The notes beneath the pieces were generated by a model. It was not told the DNA's origin. It made no database searches and saw nothing but the letters and a program-made list of their open reading frames with translations. A DNA stretch of 64,000 bases, taken from positions 1,922,001 through 1,986,000 of the forward strand of contig JALGAS010000006.1 in NCBI GenBank assembly GCA_023078685.1, in the 5' to 3' direction. Both the position numbers and the translations under genes were made by a program. Position 1 is the first letter of the stretch. Every line of letters begins with the position of its first letter. The stretch is from Neopestalotiopsis rosae (taxonomy: Eukaryota; Ascomycota; Sordariomycetes; Amphisphaeriales; Sporocadaceae). Positions 25,101-36,309 of this stretch are shown in pieces.

Positions 25101-26906
25101 CCTACCCAGCCGCGATAGGTATTGGGCTTTTTGTGCCAGGCTACGTTTTCCTCCTGATTCAAGATCTAGGCCCATGCTTCTTCTATCTGGACTTGGGTTC
25201 GAATGGACCATAATATGTTCAACTGACCATGGGCTATATTTGCTCTATCACTTATCCACATCATCGTGTCGCTCCCAGCAGTCGCAGATGAAAAATGTCA
25301 CAGCATGTCAAGGCTGAATCAAAGTGCTCACGTTGACGTTGATGAGGAAGCTGCTTTCTGCTGAGTCACCGAGTAACTCGCTCTCCATGATCTTCCAGGC
25401 AACGGATTGTATGGGCTTGGTAAGGTAATTTTCTTTCTCTTCTTGAAGATTTCCTTCGAGGACGAGCTAATATATGGCAAATGGATAAGAGACACTCTCT
25501 CGTGATGTTGTACAAGGATGTCATTCGTTTTGTATTGAAATAGCCTGCTTCTCCTCAATACAACGTAGGCACAACGCTATTTTTATTAATGAGCACCAAC
25601 ACGGGTTCAAGAATAGTGGAATATGATACATCCAACAGTTCACGGTTTGTTGGGCCTATCGTTAGCGATGCGAGTACATCTGTCGGCATCAAAAATGGCG
25701 ATTACTGCACTCAATCTTGTTCCTTTGACGGAAATCATCTGGTTACCAATTGATGTATTTGCTACATTCTCCAGTCACATTGGTAAGATGCCTGATTGTT
25801 TATTCAGGTTCAGGCTCCCTTCAACTCAGATCATCATGAGCTCGATCTCCTGACCAATGCCCAGCTAACTACACCAACCCTGCCCGGTAAAATCTGTGTG
25901 GCGGATGTTATTCGAATGCTAGACACATATTGTGTAGAAGCACGCAAGGGACTAGACCTGTCCGTGGATGCTGAACGCGAAAGGAGGAAAGGTTCGGGTT
26001 GAGTCTGTGTACTGTGATCAATCATCTGGAACCTTTAGGCGTGGGCTGTCTCTTGGTCGACTGTCAAACTCATTTGGCCGCAGCCATGGCACTTCCAGCC
26101 GCAAAGCTCCTTCAGCCTTACCATTCCACTGACTTTGAATGGCTTAAAATTGCAGTGAAGGGTTGCATTAAATGCGGTTATAATTGCAAATTGACAGTCT
26201 GATTGGCGCAGAAATGGGCACCTGAGTCCCTCCTTGTCGAGTTCTGCATGCAAAGAGAGTCGCGATAGTAAAATATATTCATGCAGGTTAGCCAGTAGGT
26301 GCATCGGCCGCGGCACAACCTTGCCCATAATTTAGAATTGAATCGGATTCCCCCAATTGTTGCCAGCTTCCAGGTTACGTTCTTGAGAAAACGTATTTAT
26401 AACTTAGTTACTTAGATTATGATCCAAGGCACAACTGACCGTGACCTATTTGTACCTGGGGTAGTCATTGGTGATTGATACTCTTGGGGTGATAAACATC
26501 TTCCATACAGATTGTTGGCCCTTATTTAATGCTCCTGTCGGCCTGGATAATATAGCTAATCACTTAATCTTGCTCATATTGCTAGCCACAGATGGTAAAT
26601 CCGCCATATAAGGACAACTTCCTGAGGCAACACGACACATCTGTTTGTCGTTAACCGAGGCTCTTTTTGAATTTGCCGGGGTAGATATGAATCGAGAACG
26701 CGGTAGGATGTGCAGATAGCATTCACGTAACAACCGATGTAGACGGACAGGCAACATCAGGTATATTTCAAGAAAGGGAAATTTATTGTAAAGACTGTAA
26801 GCAATTCGGGGGTATCATATGGCTTCACGCCGTGTGCTCGTTTCTACTGCGGAAACGGCCAATAAACAAATGAAATGTTTTTTCCTTCTTCCGGGGCCTC
26901 CTTCCC
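16153..26906. other. 10.8-kb gene desert
   Basis: No gene could be supported here on either strand. The longest open frames (for example plus 22051-22524 and plus 20628-21098) have no domain, no coding-like composition and no splice-linked continuation. The part next to 16152 presumably holds the promoter and leader of the 393-residue protein. Many CT-rich tracts, short poly-T runs and a GT/CA-rich block at 23113-23200 are seen. No transposon ends, tRNA genes or RIP-like AT-rich decay were recognised. An unannotated long RNA or a very exon-fragmented gene cannot be excluded. Confidence 0.5.
23113..23200. repeat. GT/CA-rich alternating purine-pyrimidine block with imperfect hairpin
   Basis: A run of (TG)n-like sequence is followed, around 23168-23189, by TGTGTGTG, a six-base spacer and CACACACA. 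This can form an imperfect hairpin, or Z-DNA-prone sequence. A second GT run lies at about 23375-23391. These are probably ordinary microsatellites. Confidence 0.6.
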
Positions 26907-28220
26907 TCATATGAAGTTCTTGTTGTTCTTTTCTATATCCTGGATGATGAGTTCCGCATCACGACGACCGAGTTCGGACAGCTCGTACTGAGAGTCATTT
27001 GCCTCGGGCACGTTGTGGAGGTGATGATGGTGGTGCAAATCCGTGCCAGAGTCGTCCAGCCGCGCCCAATCTCGCTCGTCTCTTATCCTCGAGCTGCCGC
27101 GAGCAGAATACGGCGGCGGCTTGCCCCTCTGAGAGTATACACTGTTCTTTCGTTGTGTGCCCCGGTTTGTTGTAGGAAGTTGCGAGGGTCCCGTCGCGGT
27201 ACCTCGTACAGTGCTTCCCAGCCACCCCTTGAAAAATTGTCGCAACATGGGTAAGGATCCTGCGATCAAGCCAATGCCGCCTTCGATGACCGACCAGAGG
27301 ACGATGTTTCCGACTCTGTCTGTTCATTTGTGAGTTAGCGTTGTACATCTTTGACCAGGGTTCATGTCAGTCACTTACAGAGAAAGTCACCCAGCGAGTC
27401 ATAGTACCTCAGGTACGGGATTCTGATAATAGTGGACAGCGATGCCAACGAGCCCAGTGCCAGCACGATGCCCACAGAGAGCTTGACGTTTCTCTTCATC
27501 TGCGCGTTCCAGAGGATACAGGCAGGAATGATGGCACACGCCCAGTCCGTGACGATGGCGCCGGCTGAGATGGTGTAGTTGAGAATGACAATGGTGCTTC
27601 GAGGGGCGCATTGGCCGCCGCCTTCCCACTGAGCCGCGACGGGACGACATACGGACAACATGCCAATGAATCCGACGAGTCCGACGGCCGTGGAGAGCGC
27701 AACGGTAACGTAGAGTGCCCATCGGTGCGCGCGTTGAATGGCGATTCGCAGCATGGTGACGCAGATGCTGTTCTTGATGAAGACCAGCGACACCATGTAG
27801 AAGAGCTGCCAGATCATGACATACTGTGAAATTCGTCAGCACAATAATGACCAGAATCGAGGACAAGCTAGGGTTGCTCACCTTGAGGCCAACAATTTCC
27901 ATATCACCATCCACCAAGTCTGTCGGGGTTCCCAGCCCTTGGAACGTATCGTACGAAGCCATGCCAGCAGCCACGAGAAATAGAGCCAAACCCATGGCCA
28001 TTAAACCGTCATCCCAGCCGAGGATGTTCGCCCGACCTCGGATCCATAGCCTGAGAGATACCACGCCTAGTGATGTAATGCCAAAGAATATCGATACGGC
28101 CAAGATGACAGCTGAGAGACCTTGCGGGACCATATAGTCGGCCTTTATGCCATCGGTATCCTTCCCGGTTCCTGATCCTCCCATGATTCCTCCTTGTGGT
28201 GGTCGATTCGGATCATCCAT
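26907..28220 (-). CDS. Fungal rhodopsin-domain integral membrane protein (Pth11-like group, no CFEM)
   Basis: Three exons: 28220-27882, 27823-27379 and 27319-26907, with introns of 58 and 59 bp. The second junction joins T|AC to give LYRVGNIVLWSVIEGGIGLI; 398 residues. About seven hydrophobic helices are visible, beginning with GLSAVILAVSIFFGITSLGV. Family landmarks are WDDGLMAMGLAL in helix 2, IWQLFYMVSLVFIKNSI before helix 3-4, the long 'SVCRP' loop, NYTISAGAIVTDWACAIIPA, and the final WSVIEGGIGLIAGSLPMLR. These define the fungal rhodopsin-domain family, plasma-membrane proteins often proposed as receptors. The usual N-terminal CFEM cysteines of Pth11 itself are absent. The cytoplasmic tail of about 115 residues is hydrophilic and includes a run of five His. 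It stands at the edge of the gene desert, facing away from it. Confidence 0.88.
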
Positions 28221-31200
28221 TCGAATATCAAAGAAGTTGTTCGTATACGATGGCTTGGCTGGTTATGCCAGATTAATGTTTGACCAGCTTAATTCGACAT
28301 AAGAAGTAAAGAATGTTTGTTCAACTGTTGCAGAGAAGTTTTTCAAATTTCGGAGGGTTGGAAAAGAAGGTCTCAATTTGTCAACGTCATCTTTGCTGGA
28401 AAAATCTCAAGGCATAACTTTTTCCATCATGACATCGGATGAAAAGAAAGTGTCCAAGGTTCTCCGCCGGACTACAATGCGGCTGCCCCTCTCCATGTTA
28501 AAACATTGAAATGCCAAGGCCAGATTATATGTATGACAGAAGCGAATATATTCGCGTCGAGACACCTGGAGCTCGCCCAGTAAACTCCAATCCACGGTCG
28601 TCACAAACGGCACGCACCACAGGGGTTCTAGATGATCTTTACAACTCCGCCCAGATCTGATGTTTATTAGGCGGCCCCTGTAGATGTGCATAGTGGGCAT
28701 AGCTGCTGATGTTTCCACCAATACAAGCAACGGGGTTGGTCAATTCGAGAGGTCTTGAGACCGGGACAAAGGCGTTATGCATCTGGACCGCGCAATGTGA
28801 TCGCCACTGCAGCTCTCGAATAAGGGGATGCGGCCGACTGACTATGCACAAAAAGCTTCATTCCATTATGGATCATGGAAGAGAGTCAAGGGAGAGAGTT
28901 GCTTTCGCGGCGGATTTCCCGGCCCATGTAACGACGACGCCGACCACGCGTCTCCGTCCAGGGTGCCCCGGTTCCCCGTCCTGGGCGTCCAGGGATGCGC
29001 CCCTCGAGTTTGCACGCCTAAGGACCAGTCAGAGCCAAGCGTACCAGTTTTTGAGTCAGAAAAGAAGGAAATTTCAGAGACGGCATGCCTTGGCATGGTT
29101 ACCTTTTTCGCACTTCTGAAGCAGGCGGCCACCAGTATTCCCCTTTGCTCATTTCTTAATTCCCGGACTTTGGTTCCCAATTCGACCTTAACCAATGTTG
29201 GTTGAATCGGAAACACTCCGGTGAGGGACAATGTGGGCACCGACGTGGAGAAGTTAACTCTAATAATAGTCTCAACCAATCGGTTTACCTGTCACGTACG
29301 TACGAATATTGCACAAGTCAGTTTCGAGTCTTTCTAGTCTCTGTTCGAGTAGTATTAATTGCCTACCTACATCCCTAGCATCCAAGCTTTAATGAACGGA
29401 TATAGTTATTTGGCCGCTCTGTCAGACTTCCTGGGCAATTTGGCATGAAAGAGGCGCTACTAGTAAGGAAGACTTGACCCTCATTGCTAATGTTTCGGAG
29501 TTTATCTCCAGCCCGCAAGCTAACTACTGTGGGGACTCCATAACCACTGCAACCGTCTGAATAGTGCACTCGTAGTTGGTAGTATATTGCTGATCTTTTT
29601 TCGGAATATGTCCACGGGCAACTACGTGCTTTACAGCGAGAATTTCATGGTAAAATGCCTGAGTCTTGTGTCGCTTTTTCACTCTGCGCACACTGTTTCT
29701 GTTTGTCGTGTGATGTGCAAGCTCGCAATGCCTTGGTTCCCTCTTTCTTATTCAGAGGGGCTGTTCCAGATTCTGCGTACAGCCCCGCCGGGATCTTCAT
29801 AACATCATGTACTATAGCATAGACGTATGGCTTCGAATCGGAGTCTTCGGCAGCCCAGGGTCCATGGCTTTAAAAAGCATACAAACTCATGGTCCACGTA
29901 CATACCAGTTTGACAAATCGTCCGTCGTGCGACGCAAGGCAGATTCGTGCTCAGCCGCAAGAGCCGCCTTCTCCTTTGGCTCATGGACTTACGACGCTGC
30001 AACTTCACAGTCTCAGTAACCGAAACTTTCACAGCATTTGCCGTTCTAATTCCTGTAATTTGTAGAATGAATGAGAGATAATAACAACAGCCGCGGCAAT
30101 CTCGGCTGTCAAGTCAATACAGATACTCGACGCAATTTGAATCTTGAAATATGCAGGTGCAAGGGCACCAAATGCAGACGTTGGAAACTGGGAAGTCTCG
30201 GGGATTGCTCCATCTAACAGAAGAATCCAGCCCGCATTTTAATCTATATCAAGTCTTAAAGTCCCCGAGGGCTGGAATCAACTTATATCGCTTAGAGTCT
30301 TGACTGGGATTTCGCTTATCTTTTCTGTCCTCTTGACCCTCTGACAACCCTCGAGGGACGGCCGTCGCTACCGTGAATTTGACAGGTTCTCGACCTGGAA
30401 AAGGCTGGAACACTACTACTCTGCCCTCTCTACAATACAAAATGGAGTTGTTGAACTGGTTTGTCATGTGAATGTTCTCGCCAAGCCAGAGTCGACCGGA
30501 ATTTCGCCGCCCACATCACGACCTAGTGGACATGGCTCCGCCGAAGTGGTCCACTGGCCGAGGGCCGAGATCAGCTACACGTGGCGCTGGACCTATCTGA
30601 TACAGCGGGCTTGCCTGTAAATAGATGGACGTAGTATTCACGGTTTTTGCTCCTCTGGGGACATGGCGAAAAAAGTAAAACTATCTTGCGGGGCCGTTTC
30701 CGAAGTCATCTTCGGAAGAGTAGGCTTATGTGAAGCTGATAAATGATTATCTCGCCTAGAGATGAAGTTAGGCCGTCTGCGACATGGCCGTCCAACGGAG
30801 TAAAACTTCGAAAGATCGATTGGTATGGATTCGGTAGCTAGCCAGAATGCAATCAAGCTCAAACGGACCTTTCGCTGTAGCTTCAAGAAATGATTCCGTA
30901 GCGCCTTTATGGTGATTGATTGATCATAGCAAAAACGGCTTCAGCGAGCATACCTTCACATTCTAGTACGGATCCTTGATTTGCTTTTGTTCATCGTACC
31001 TGGAAATGACCACAAAGGGCTCGGACTCAACGGCAAATGACAGGGCACTCGCTTTGTGATCTGCTCCGAGAATTTCCATATCTGCTTGAAGCAGCCGGAT
31101 CTGAAGGCATGGGAATAGACGTCTATTCCCGCAAAGGTAATGACAGATCTGAAAAGGTAAAGAGAAGAAAGCAAGCTCAACGGTGCAGAGCAATGGTGGG

Positions 31201-31568
31201 GACCGTTTTGCCTGGGTGGTGCTCTGAAAAGCAATTGTATCGGCCCATTTGAGTTTCTGTTGACCGTCAACTGAAGTGAAGCCCTTAGCTGAAGATGACA
31301 GAATTACGCACTTCACCGAGCATCAACCACATAAAGTTCTTATAATTGACCGGTACTATCCTGAACTGGACACTCTGTGCTGAAGCGTGTGTCACAGAGG
31401 CTTTAATTCACTTTGCTTTTTGCTACCATTTCTTTGCGCGCTGTATTGGAACAACATGAAATTATTCGAATTCAATTTGGATACAACAATATCGAAATAA
31501 AACGACAGAGCTCCTCCCGCTTTATGCTAGGCCTCGAAAGTGTAGAGCAGTCTCTCAAGCAAATCTAA
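28221..31568. other. Intergenic stretch, no supported gene
   Basis: About 3.3 kb upstream of the rhodopsin-domain gene and downstream of the truncated dehydrogenase. The only frame that caught my eye is minus 30963-31316, which ends FVVISRYDEQKQIKDPY and could be a last exon or relic. I could not link it to a start or a family. Nothing else is supportable. Confidence 0.45.
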
Positions 31569-32092
31569 TTATACAATAGCTCTATGTACATCAAGCTCGA
31601 GGAGACGTTTGAGATCACCAAAACTAGCACCTGCGATTGAGTCACAAATCCGGTCGGCCTTCTGCAATGTATCTGATGAGCTTGGAACCTGGACCCCGAA
31701 GGACATGCAGATAAGGAGTGAAACCACATGGTGGAAACAAACTTACTTCGTCGCAAAGAACCGAGTAATCAACACGACCGAATATAGCCGTAGTATAAGA
31801 AATGGCACTCTGGAGCGACGTTTCCGCAGCAAGGTTAAGCTGGACGGCCTCGGCCAGGAACTCTGGGTGCGTGGCCAGCGCTCTGATTTCCGCAGCTGTC
31901 TCTTCGGCAGCGTCAATGTCGACGTCGGCGACCACAACCCCGGTGGCGCCCTCTTTGGCAAAGGCGTAGCAGCAGGCCTTTCCTACGCCACTTGCTACGA
32001 AAGTATTAGACGTCAGACTCGTTAGTGTTGTCAATATATGGGAAGGTCGATTCACCTCCTCCAGTTACAAAGGCATAACCGTTGATTTCCAT
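31569..32092 (-). pseudogene. Truncated short-chain dehydrogenase/reductase (N-terminal half only)
   Basis: Three exons splice cleanly: 32092-32056, 31994-31747 and 31661-31569, with introns of 61 and 85 bp. They give only 125 residues before a TAA, where SDR enzymes usually have 250 or more. The N-terminus MEINGYAFVTGGASGVGKA carries the NAD(P)-binding TGxxxGxG motif. VVVADVDIDAAEE is the acidic end of beta-2, and GRVDYSVLCDE takes the place where SDRs usually have D-x-x-V-N-N-A-G. SFGDLKRLLELDVHRAIV matches the next helix, after which the protein stops. The catalytic Ser and Tyr-x-x-x-Lys are missing and I could not find them downstream. Either the gene is a 3'-deleted relic or it makes a Rossmann half without catalytic activity. 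Splice sites remain intact, so the truncation looks recent. Confidence 0.7.
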
Positions 32093-32903
32093 CTCGAGTA
32101 ACCTTTCCACAGTGTGTTTGGAATTCCTCCTGGTGAATATATGTGCACCACGTCGCTGAGACTATGACAGGCTACTCGTACGCTGGCTTAATCCACAAGA
32201 AAATGCAATCTCAACATCAGCGCATGATACGTCGGGCGTCACTGTACCTTTCCAACATGTAACTATATATGACTGAGGACTGAGGGTTCAGTTTGTGGCG
32301 GTAGTGGCCCCAGTTCGATGCAAGGAGGCATTCTTGTTGGTCTGCAAATGAATCGACAAAATGAGGCTCGAAGCAAGGGCGAACCAACAGGCCGGAGTAA
32401 GTCTTGATTACTGTTATCATTGTCGATGAATTAAAGTCCTAGGTGTAATTCGCCTCGCATCGTTACATGCCACTGCTTGTCAATCACGAATGATGCCCAA
32501 CTGGACATACGGTCTCAATTTGAAGTGATACGATTCGTGTCGCATACACACGTTGAAACAACCAATGAGCATCTTGCACTTGTATATTGCGACCATTGAT
32601 TCAAAGGCATTTGATTCTTGTTCTCAACATTTTATGTAGAAACTTCACATGGAGAGACCATTGACAGGTGTCTCTTATCAAGACTGGACTTGGTTGGTGT
32701 AAGCGAGAAGCATTTGGGTGCTCTTCATTGGCTTTGTTAGTGCTGGGCGGGCCTGAATAGTGCTTATTATTGGAGCTTACTAATTCACAATCGTCCGTGT
32801 TACTAACAGTTCCAAATTGCTGACATTGCTCCAAGAAGTGTTCATTGCACCTTGAGATCATAAATCATCAAAAGTAGTTCCAGTTGTATACAATTACGAT
32901 ATC
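32093..32903. other. Divergent intergenic region, dehydrogenase relic / bZIP-like gene
   Basis: About 810 bp between divergent starts, with no supportable gene. It presumably contains the two promoters. Nothing else was recognised. Confidence 0.45.
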
Positions 32904-34023
32904 ATGTTGGGTAAAAGATCAAGAGATGTTGAGAGTCCGTTGGACTCGAGTGCCGATGGTACCAAGGTAGGCTCAACAACAGCCCACTTCTTTGGCTTAC
33001 AAATAGGGCTGTCGCGATACTAATGAGCTTACTTGAACTTAGAAGCGTCGTGAAAAGGGGAGACTGGCACAGCGAGTCTTTAGACAAAAGCAGATTGATA
33101 CGATCAGGATCCTCAAGGCTGAGAATCAAAAGTTTCGCGATGCGATTGCGGCCATCAGTGCCGCAGCCACCACAGACCAGACAGCCCTGACTCATGCCAT
33201 TCAGGATGCGCAGACATTAGCCGCTCCAGGCCAGGAGTCGAAAGCAGCCAAGAGGGTCAAGCCGAATCCTATCAGCAATGAGAAAGGAGCTTTAACTACA
33301 GTAACTGCTCCAGATTTATCAGAGTATCAGTCGTACAATGATGGCACGAGACCAGCAGACTATTGGTCACATCAGAGCGATTTCACAGTATCCAATCCTT
33401 TCTCGTCGCCCAGCAATGACTTGGCCCTTACGATATCTGGGGCGCCAGAGGAAATCATTCCCTACCTCGGCACCGAAGCCTATTCCGTCGCCGGGCAAAT
33501 CCACTGGATCGCAATGGCGTATGGCTACTCGGCTGCAAAAGCCCTGAGCGAGGCCAAGCCGTCGTTGATTCTAAACGAGTACGCGGCCCAGGCCTTTGAC
33601 AAGGTGCTCAAATTCACCACCGTTGACAACATCCTCTGCGTGCTCCGCGGCCGCCTCATGTACCGCAAGCAAGGCTTCATGGCCGGCGACGAGGACCTGA
33701 TGGGCAGCTACAACCCGTGGCTGGCCAAGGCGCTGATGATGACCATTGTGCAAAACTGCGCGCCCCTGGAGAGGCACCTGCTCTTTACCGCGTTTGACGT
33801 GGCCGACTGCCTGCGCTGGGAGCTGGGAGCGGCCAGATTCGCCAAGCTGGAGGCGGCGCTGGCGGGCACGGCTACCCACTCGTGGGTCTCGGTCACCAGA
33901 GAGCTCGTGAGGGAGCTGGCCTTTCGCGCGGTATGCTATGGCGAGGGGCCGAGATGGCGCGTAGAGCATGTGGTAGACGCCGCCCGGCGGTGGGCTATCG
34001 GGACGAGTCTACTCCCGCAATGA
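32904..34023 (+). CDS. bZIP-like transcription factor with atypical basic region
   Basis: Two exons, 32904-32966 and 33043-34023, with a 76-bp intron containing the branch site tactaat; 347 residues. The start MLGKRSRDVESPLD leads into KRREKGRLAQRVFRQKQID, a basic region of the fungal bZIP type, followed by a short heptad-like segment (TIRILKAENQKFRDAIAAI). The near-invariant Asn of the N-x7-R signature is Gly here, while the Arg eight residues later is kept. The zipper is short. The C-terminal 200 or so residues (from about 150) form a helical domain of the sort seen in fungal bZIP proteins tied to local gene control; I do not recognise a named family. It is divergent from the SDR relic and convergent with the hemerythrin-like gene (stops 231 bp apart), so it could be a local regulator. 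That role is inference. Confidence 0.75.
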
Positions 34024-34254
34024 TTGATGAGACGCACGAGGCACGTAAAACAGAAATATGACGGCGGCATGATTGGAGATGGATCCATTGAAACTCTCAA
34101 CTCGCTATCAGCAATGTAGAAATGACTCTATGTTTTGTCTATATACTCCCCAATACCAGCGCTCCCTACCAAGATGACTATTAACAGTATTTTACATGCA
34201 CCTTTCTAATGCATTGCTCCTTTCAGGGAGCATTATGAAAAGGCCTATAATGCC

Positions 34255-35387
34255 TTAGAACTCGCCACCCTCAATGATTGTCTGTACCTGCTCGTGCTCT
34301 CTTCTAGGTGATCTTGGTGGTACTTTGGACACGACCCTGGCAATCTTGATGATACCCTCTCTGCTGCCACCGCCACCACCTGTCGTGTCCTGTTGGCCCA
34401 AGAATGCAAGTTCCCTCGGCTTGCCCCAAACGTCACATGGGAGGAACCTCCATGCTCCCGCGTGCGTCTTGGACAGCGTCCTGTCAATGGTGTCGAGCGC
34501 GATGAGCGGCACGCCCGGCCAGCTGTTGCCGCCGGCCGAGGTCGTGTCGCGCATGCGCATGAGCATGGGCGGGACGATGTGCAGGTCCATGGCGCCGCTG
34601 GCGTCCTTGTCGATCTTGCGGTAAATCTGCGAGATGCGGCCGGCTTTGAACTTGGCCGTGGGCGAGTCCATCTGGCTGCAGAGCCAGGGGATCTCGAGGA
34701 GCATGGAGATTGTGTCGGCGAGGTGCGCACGGAAAAGCACGCCGAGCTCGTGCACCAGGCTCTGGAAGATTTCGGCATTATAAGTCTCGACTTGCGCGTG
34801 TGTCTCCTGCACATATTCGAGGAGGCGATCTAGTGAAGGTGCGAAGTTGGTCTCTTCCCTAATTTGCATTAAGAGGAAGCCCGGCTTTTGCAGAGCCTCT
34901 TCAAACTTGGGAAAGATGCTGTTCCGCCTGAGATTATCGTAGTACTGAATCCAGAGTCCCCAACACTGCACCAGGAATAGAAAGTCGGTAATGTCTTGGA
35001 CATCCTGAATATGAGGAGCCTGTATGTAGATGGCATTTAATCCTCTTAGTGCCGCATTGTGTTGATGTGCCATATCATTGGCAACAAATACGGCTGGGTG
35101 TCGGGTCTACATTAAAGTTAGCACAGCACTCGCATAGGTTAGTTGATTCAATGGCTGGTTGAGTTTGCATGGCGTACATCGTGTGCGATTGAAGGCTCCT
35201 TGATCAAATGGAACGGATGGTCTGCCCATGGTCCGCGTACAGCCTCAGCTTGCCTTTTGATTGCAGCCGAAGGTGTCGAGCCGGGACCAGCTACCGAAGA
35301 TGCCTTGCTTGACGTACTTCTCGCCGAGTTCGTGCTCTCGCTGCGTGATGGCATGGACCCCCGTGTCGAGGTACTCGTCACAGACAT
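34255..35387 (-). CDS. Hemerythrin-like (HHE) domain protein lacking most iron ligands
   Basis: Two exons, 35387-35178 and 35106-34255, with a 71-bp intron and branch site gctaac; 353 residues. The N-terminal 45 residues are Ser/Thr-rich. The fold resembles fungal HHE proteins: GPWADHPFHLIKEP, then VANDMAHQHNAALRGLNAIY for helix 1, a second helix ending WGLWIQYYDNLRRNSIFPKFEE, and a late LFRAHLADTISMLLEI helix. In fungal HHE proteins, as I remember them, the second helix carries a run of His (H-H-H-H..E-E) for the di-iron site. Here it is Q-Y-Y-D-N-L-R-R. The following His helix reads EETNFAPSLDRL. Only the first and last His positions remain, so iron or oxygen binding is doubtful. The C-terminal tail is Gly- and Arg-rich. 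Function unknown. Confidence 0.65.
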
Positions 35388-36047
35388 TTTGATTACTCTC
35401 AGCTGGGTTCTTTCATCTTTGATGAAACTGAATTAAAAAACAAATCGGATTCTCTTCTCCAAAGTTGCGAGTTTGGATGTTGCCGATATTTAACAGTCTA
35501 CTCTGGGTTGCCTCAAAAACGAAATGTTCTAGATGGTTTGTAGCCTTGGTTGTAGCCTTGGTTCATAGGAACGCTAGTGAGAATATTCGGATCATCCGTT
35601 ACGAGCAGCTCAAGCTCGATTCTAACGTGTTTCACTTTCAATGAAAATAGACTGGCCCAGATCCTTTACAGTCGGAAATCAGGGAATCGTCGGTGTCGGC
35701 GATTTGGTGGGGTTGGTTGTCTTCGTCGGCCTGTGTCTCAATCATGTCTGACCTACTTGAACTCAAATTGGGTCAACGTGAGTGCTAGTATGCTGAACGC
35801 TGGCTATATTATGGTGTTCTGGTTCTGAGGACGATCATGTGGTTACATGTAGACTCGGGAATTCGGCTCGTTTGGTGGAGTCCTCGGTATCAACTTTGAC
35901 TAATCACTGATTTGATATGAGAATACTGTGGTAGCGGTCGATATCAGTTCGATAGGAGGAGCATTTCTATAATCTAGCCATGGCAGACGTTCAAAAAGCG
36001 TGGTTAGTCGGTGCTTGTCTTACCAATCGCCTGGGACAGATCTTGCC

Positions 36048-36080
<33 letters not shown>

Positions 36081-36309
36081 AATCGGCCAACACGAAGACA
36101 CTAGCTATTTTGACAGCGCCTATCACCAAGAGTGCAGAAGGGTCATGGATTCCTTTTAGTAGAGAAGACAACTCACAGGCGTGATCATTCTTGTGTATTT
36201 GTGAGATATCTCAGACTCGCAGAAACAGAACATTTATTGTAGTTAGTAACATATGTGCAGCGAAGGTGGAGAAAATGTCTAGGTAGGAAGTCCAACAGAG
36301 TATGCCTAC
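35388..36309. other. Intergenic stretch with a long poly-T tract
   Basis: About 920 bp upstream of the hemerythrin-like gene, with no supportable coding region. It contains a tandem 'tagccttggttg' duplication near 35540-35560 and the 31-base T run. Confidence 0.5.
36049..36079 (+). repeat. Uninterrupted run of 31 T
   Basis: Thirty-one consecutive T lie between CCG and GAATCGG. This could be the A-tail of an old minus-strand retroposed transcript, a simple slippage tract, or a length uncertain in assembly. I saw no recognisable SINE or LINE body next to it and no clear target-site duplication. Confidence 0.85.

Noticed and set aside
27399..28220. 273-codon single-exon reading of the rhodopsin-domain gene
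   Set aside because: After residue 113 it reads through the first intron into a wrong frame; splicing at 27882/27823 restores the membrane helices.
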